Below are positions 61,795 to 64,000 of a DNA stretch of 64,000 nt, one piece after another; within the stretch, counting starts at the first letter, position 1; every line of letters starts with the position of its first letter. The DNA is taken from positions 1,426,001 through 1,490,000 of the forward strand of contig OX359201.1 in assembly GCA_947172415.1 (NCBI GenBank). The letters run 5' to 3'. Made by a program: the position numbers and the translations under genes. The notes under the pieces were generated by a model that saw nothing but the letters and a program-made list of their open reading frames with translations, made no database searches and was not told the origin of the DNA. The stretch comes from Chondrosia reniformis (taxonomy: Eukaryota > Porifera > Demospongiae > Chondrillida > Chondrillidae).

Positions 61795-62160
61795 CATCAA
61801 AATTTCTAAAATTGTTGAAAATGTTTCATACATGTCTGTGAATGTAGATAGCAAGTTTAAGCTTCATATTTACCGAATTGACAGAGTTACGGCACTAAAT
61901 GTACATTTGTTAAGTTAATGTATGAGGAGAGATAGGGCAAATTTATGTAGAAATTAAAATTTCTAAAACTGTTTGTAAATGTTTCATACATGTCTGTGAA
62001 TGTAGATACCAAGTTTAAGCTTCATATTTACCGAATTGAAAGAGTTACGGCAGTAATGTACATTGTATTGTGTATTAAGCTAATGTACGAGGAGAGATAG
62101 GGCAAATTTATGTAGAAATCAAAATTTCTAAAACTGTTTGGAAATGTTTCATACATTGAT
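61795..62160 (+). repeat. diverged satellite units, plus orientation
   Basis: Two units of the satellite superfamily occur ('gtctgtgaatgtagatacc', 'agagttacggca', 'gagagatagggcaaattta'). They are closest to the inverted units at 63655-63810, sharing 'tttaagctt' and 'aatgtacat'. Between the previous gene and here (61566-61794) I see only AT-rich DNA. Confidence 0.85.
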
Positions 62161-62407
62161 GACATTGAGAGGTAGATCAGCTAGAGTTATATAGACCATG
62201 GCCAGTCATTCTTGTTAGAGAGCCAAGCTCCCACAGATATAGTCTATCACAGGATACATGCATATGACAATTTTATGAATACTACTGGTATCTTGGAGAG
62301 AGAATTATTGCCACTAAATTCCTCAAGAAATGGTGTGGACTAGCACAACTTGTAGACCCATGCAAATACACTCTTTTTACCAACATCGCGAGTTATTGCA
62401 CGCTGTG

Positions 62408-62479
62408 GCAGTTGTAGCTCAGTGGCAGAGCAACTGGTGGTCATAACCAGCTGTCCTGGGTTCAATTCCTAGCAATTTC
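62408..62479 (+). ncRNA. tRNA-like Pol III sequence (tRNA pseudogene or SINE head)
   Basis: An A-box 'tagctcagtgg' and a B-box 'ggttcaattcc' (one change from consensus) are correctly spaced. The D stem (gctc/gagc) and T stem (ctggg/cctag, one G-T) pair, and the acceptor arms pair at 6 of 7 positions. The anticodon arm pairs (ctggt/accag), but its seven-base loop lacks the T expected at position 33, so no anticodon can be read reliably. This fits a decayed tRNA or a tRNA-derived SINE. Confidence 0.6.
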
Positions 62480-62587
62480 TTTCGTGTTTATCCTCTTTAT
62501 GATGTTGCATTGATTATTATTTGTGGTTTAATTATCACAGCAATTTTTCATGTATGCAAAGTGGATATCAACTTCAAAAAGATGACA

Positions 62588-62832
62588 AGAGCTAGGTCTT
62601 ACAATGATTTGATGTACGTATATATAAAAACATAAAATTTATATAAATGAAGCATATTTAAAATTGTAAGAACATTATACTCAACAAATTAAACACAAAA
62701 GAAAGAAGAAATACCTCTGAATGTACAGTAAAATGTAAAGTATTAAATGTCTAAATCATCATCTGCATTACTGTCATCATAATCATCTGTTTCATCAGGT
62801 GTGGAAAATATTTTTGCAGATCCTTTATTGAT
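62588..62832 (-). pseudogene. ELP5: inverted copy of the ELP5 3' end
   Basis: On the minus strand this reads NKGSAKIFSTPDETDDYDDS, then NADDDLDI and a stop, followed by sequence matching the ELP5 3' UTR ('gagtataatg', 'cttacaattttaaata', 'cattgtaagacct'). It is a diverged copy of 60443-60670 facing the other way. Upstream similarity fades within the exon, and no splice acceptor is evident, so it is a fragment. Confidence 0.88.
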
Positions 62833-63004
62833 TGCACAATGCACTTCTGGAGTATTCCTCCTTTTAATGGCTTAATATAATCTGCTACCTCCCCTAGTTT
62901 CAAAAGTGGTCCGACACCTATGATACATATACTGTTATTGATGAAGACTGCAACCTTATTGCCCTATTCCAAATTTGGATATACCTTTGTGTACAATTCC
63001 TCTC

Positions 63005-63560
63005 TCCCTCACACATGGAGAGACCCACCCTCCCACACATGGACAGACCCACCCTCCCCTACACATGGAGAGACCCACCCTCCCACACATGGACAGACCC
63101 ACCCTCCCCTACACATGGAGAGACCCACCCTCCCACACATGGACAGACCCACCCTCCCACACATGGAGAGACCCACCCTCCCACACATGGACAGACCCAC
63201 CCTCCCACACATGGACAGACCCACCCTCCCACACATGGACAGACCCACCCTCCCACACATGGAGAGACCCACCCTCCTACACATGGACAGACCCACCCTC
63301 CCACACATGGACAGACCCACCCTCCTACACATGGAGAGACCCACCCTCCTACACATGGAGAGACCCACCCTTCCACACATGGAGAGACCCACCCTCCTAC
63401 ACATGGAGAGACCCACCCTCCTACACATGGAGAGACCCACCCTCCTACACATGGAGAGACCCACCCTCCTACACATGGAGAGACCCACCCTCCCACACAT
63501 GGAGAGACCCACCCTCCCACACATGGAGAGACCCACCCTTCCACACATGGACAGAACCAT
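63005..63560. repeat. 24-bp minisatellite, ~23 units
   Basis: Tandem 'acacatggagagacccaccc' plus 'tccc' occurs, with ggagag/ggacag and ctccc/ctcct variants. Same period as, and inverted relative to, the ELP5 intron 4 minisatellite, with 'gacccaccctccc' in common. Open frames on both strands here are by-products of a period divisible by 3. Confidence 0.95.
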
Positions 63561-63654
63561 CCTTCCTGGTCCCATTAAACTAATCTAAATTGCAAAGTAA
63601 ACACAAACCATCCTCTTAATTGAAGTACAAATCATGATCAAATATTTCTATATA

Positions 63655-63810
63655 AATTTGCCCTATCTCTCCCCATACATTAACTTAACAAATGTACATT
63701 TAGTGCCGTAAGCTTAAACTTGGTGTCTACATTCACAGACATGTATGAAACATTTCCAAACAGTTTTAAAAATGTTGATTTCTACATAAATTTGCCCCCT
63801 ATTTGCCCCA
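63655..63810 (-). repeat. diverged satellite units, inverted, next to element copy 4
   Basis: About one unit plus part of another ('atttgccctatctctcccca', 'acagacatgtatgaaac') is followed directly by the start of the element. Same subfamily as 61795-62160 in the opposite orientation. Confidence 0.8.
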
Positions 63811-64000
63811 TACATTAACTAACCCTAATTGCGTAATACTATAAATGGCCGACCTTGGGTAGGTGTAAAAGTGAAAATGCGGTACTGTATATATTACTGA
63901 AAAAATAGAACTCTTTGAAATATTGTGTAGTACTTGATTGTTGGTGAAGCAGTATCTATCCACATATATTATATGGATGTCGTTAAAGTGAAATTTTGCC
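63811..64000 (+). mobile_element. 1.1-kb element, copy 4 (cut by window end)
   Basis: It starts at 'aaccctaattgcgtaatact', as copy 3 does, and runs through 'atggatgtcgttaaagtgaa' (start of the small open frame) to the window end. Like copy 3, its flanking satellite units are inverted relative to the element. Confidence 0.75.

Noticed and set aside
62408..62479. Functional tRNA-Met, suggested by 'cat' in the anticodon arm
   Set aside because: With the 5-bp anticodon stem paired, 'cat' does not fall at positions 34-36 and T33 is missing. The acceptor stem also has a mismatch.
62920..63588. Long Pro/His/Thr-rich frames on both strands
   Set aside because: The 24-bp repeat has no stop in several frames, so open frames are automatic. 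There is no evidence of a gene.

Overview
This window looks like nuclear DNA of a marine invertebrate, most plausibly a demosponge. It is AT-rich, has short GT-AG introns, and is full of TATA/TACGTA-type simple sequence, foldback elements and minisatellites. It carries animal-type genes: PPP1R11, BMS1, KIFBP, ELP5, an ankyrin-ROC-COR-Death protein and prenylated Rab-like GTPases. The sponge assignment is inference; the eukaryotic, metazoan-type gene content is visible directly.

Layout. 1.1-2.3 kb: PPP1R11 (+, 3 exons). 3.1-11.5 kb: BMS1 (-, 8 exons, 1299 aa), converging on PPP1R11. 11.7-26.6 kb: three Rab-like small GTPase genes (A, B, C, all -, 7 exons each with the same intron phases). A and B arose by a head-to-tail duplication of about 4.93 kb that also copied the first exon and upstream region of BMS1. 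26.7-44.7 kb: about 93 copies of a 169-bp satellite in three blocks, separated by two near-identical 1.1-kb inserts. 44.7 kb: a fragment of another GTPase gene, then a GC-rich foldback. 45.4-49.6 kb: ankyrin-ROC-COR-Death gene (+, 3 exons, 1286 aa). 49.6-50.2 kb: 37-bp minisatellite. 50.4-52.6 kb: a third copy of the 1.1-kb insert, flanked by diverged satellite units in the opposite orientation. 52.7-53.3 kb: a further GTPase pseudogene fragment. 53.3-55.5 kb: GTPase gene D (-). 55.8-57.5 kb: KIFBP (-, single coding exon), head-to-head with ELP5 (+, 5 exons, 57.9-60.5 kb). 60.8-61.6 kb: an unrecognised membrane protein. 61.8-64 kb: satellite-like units, a tRNA-like Pol III sequence, an inverted copy of the 3' end of ELP5 and its 24-bp minisatellite, and the start of a fourth copy of the insert family.

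How the genes relate. The housekeeping genes serve PP1 regulation, 40S ribosome assembly, tRNA wobble modification (Elongator) and kinesin regulation; I see no functional operon. The accessory story is a local expansion of unusual Rab-like GTPases (four intact genes plus fragments), broken up by satellite growth and by an innate-immunity-like ROCO/Death gene. The least explained signal is the 1.1-kb insert family. Its roughly 330-bp centre is nearly invariant between copies whose flanks have diverged, keeps a small open frame and two perfect hairpin-forming motifs, and occurs in both orientations relative to its satellite units.
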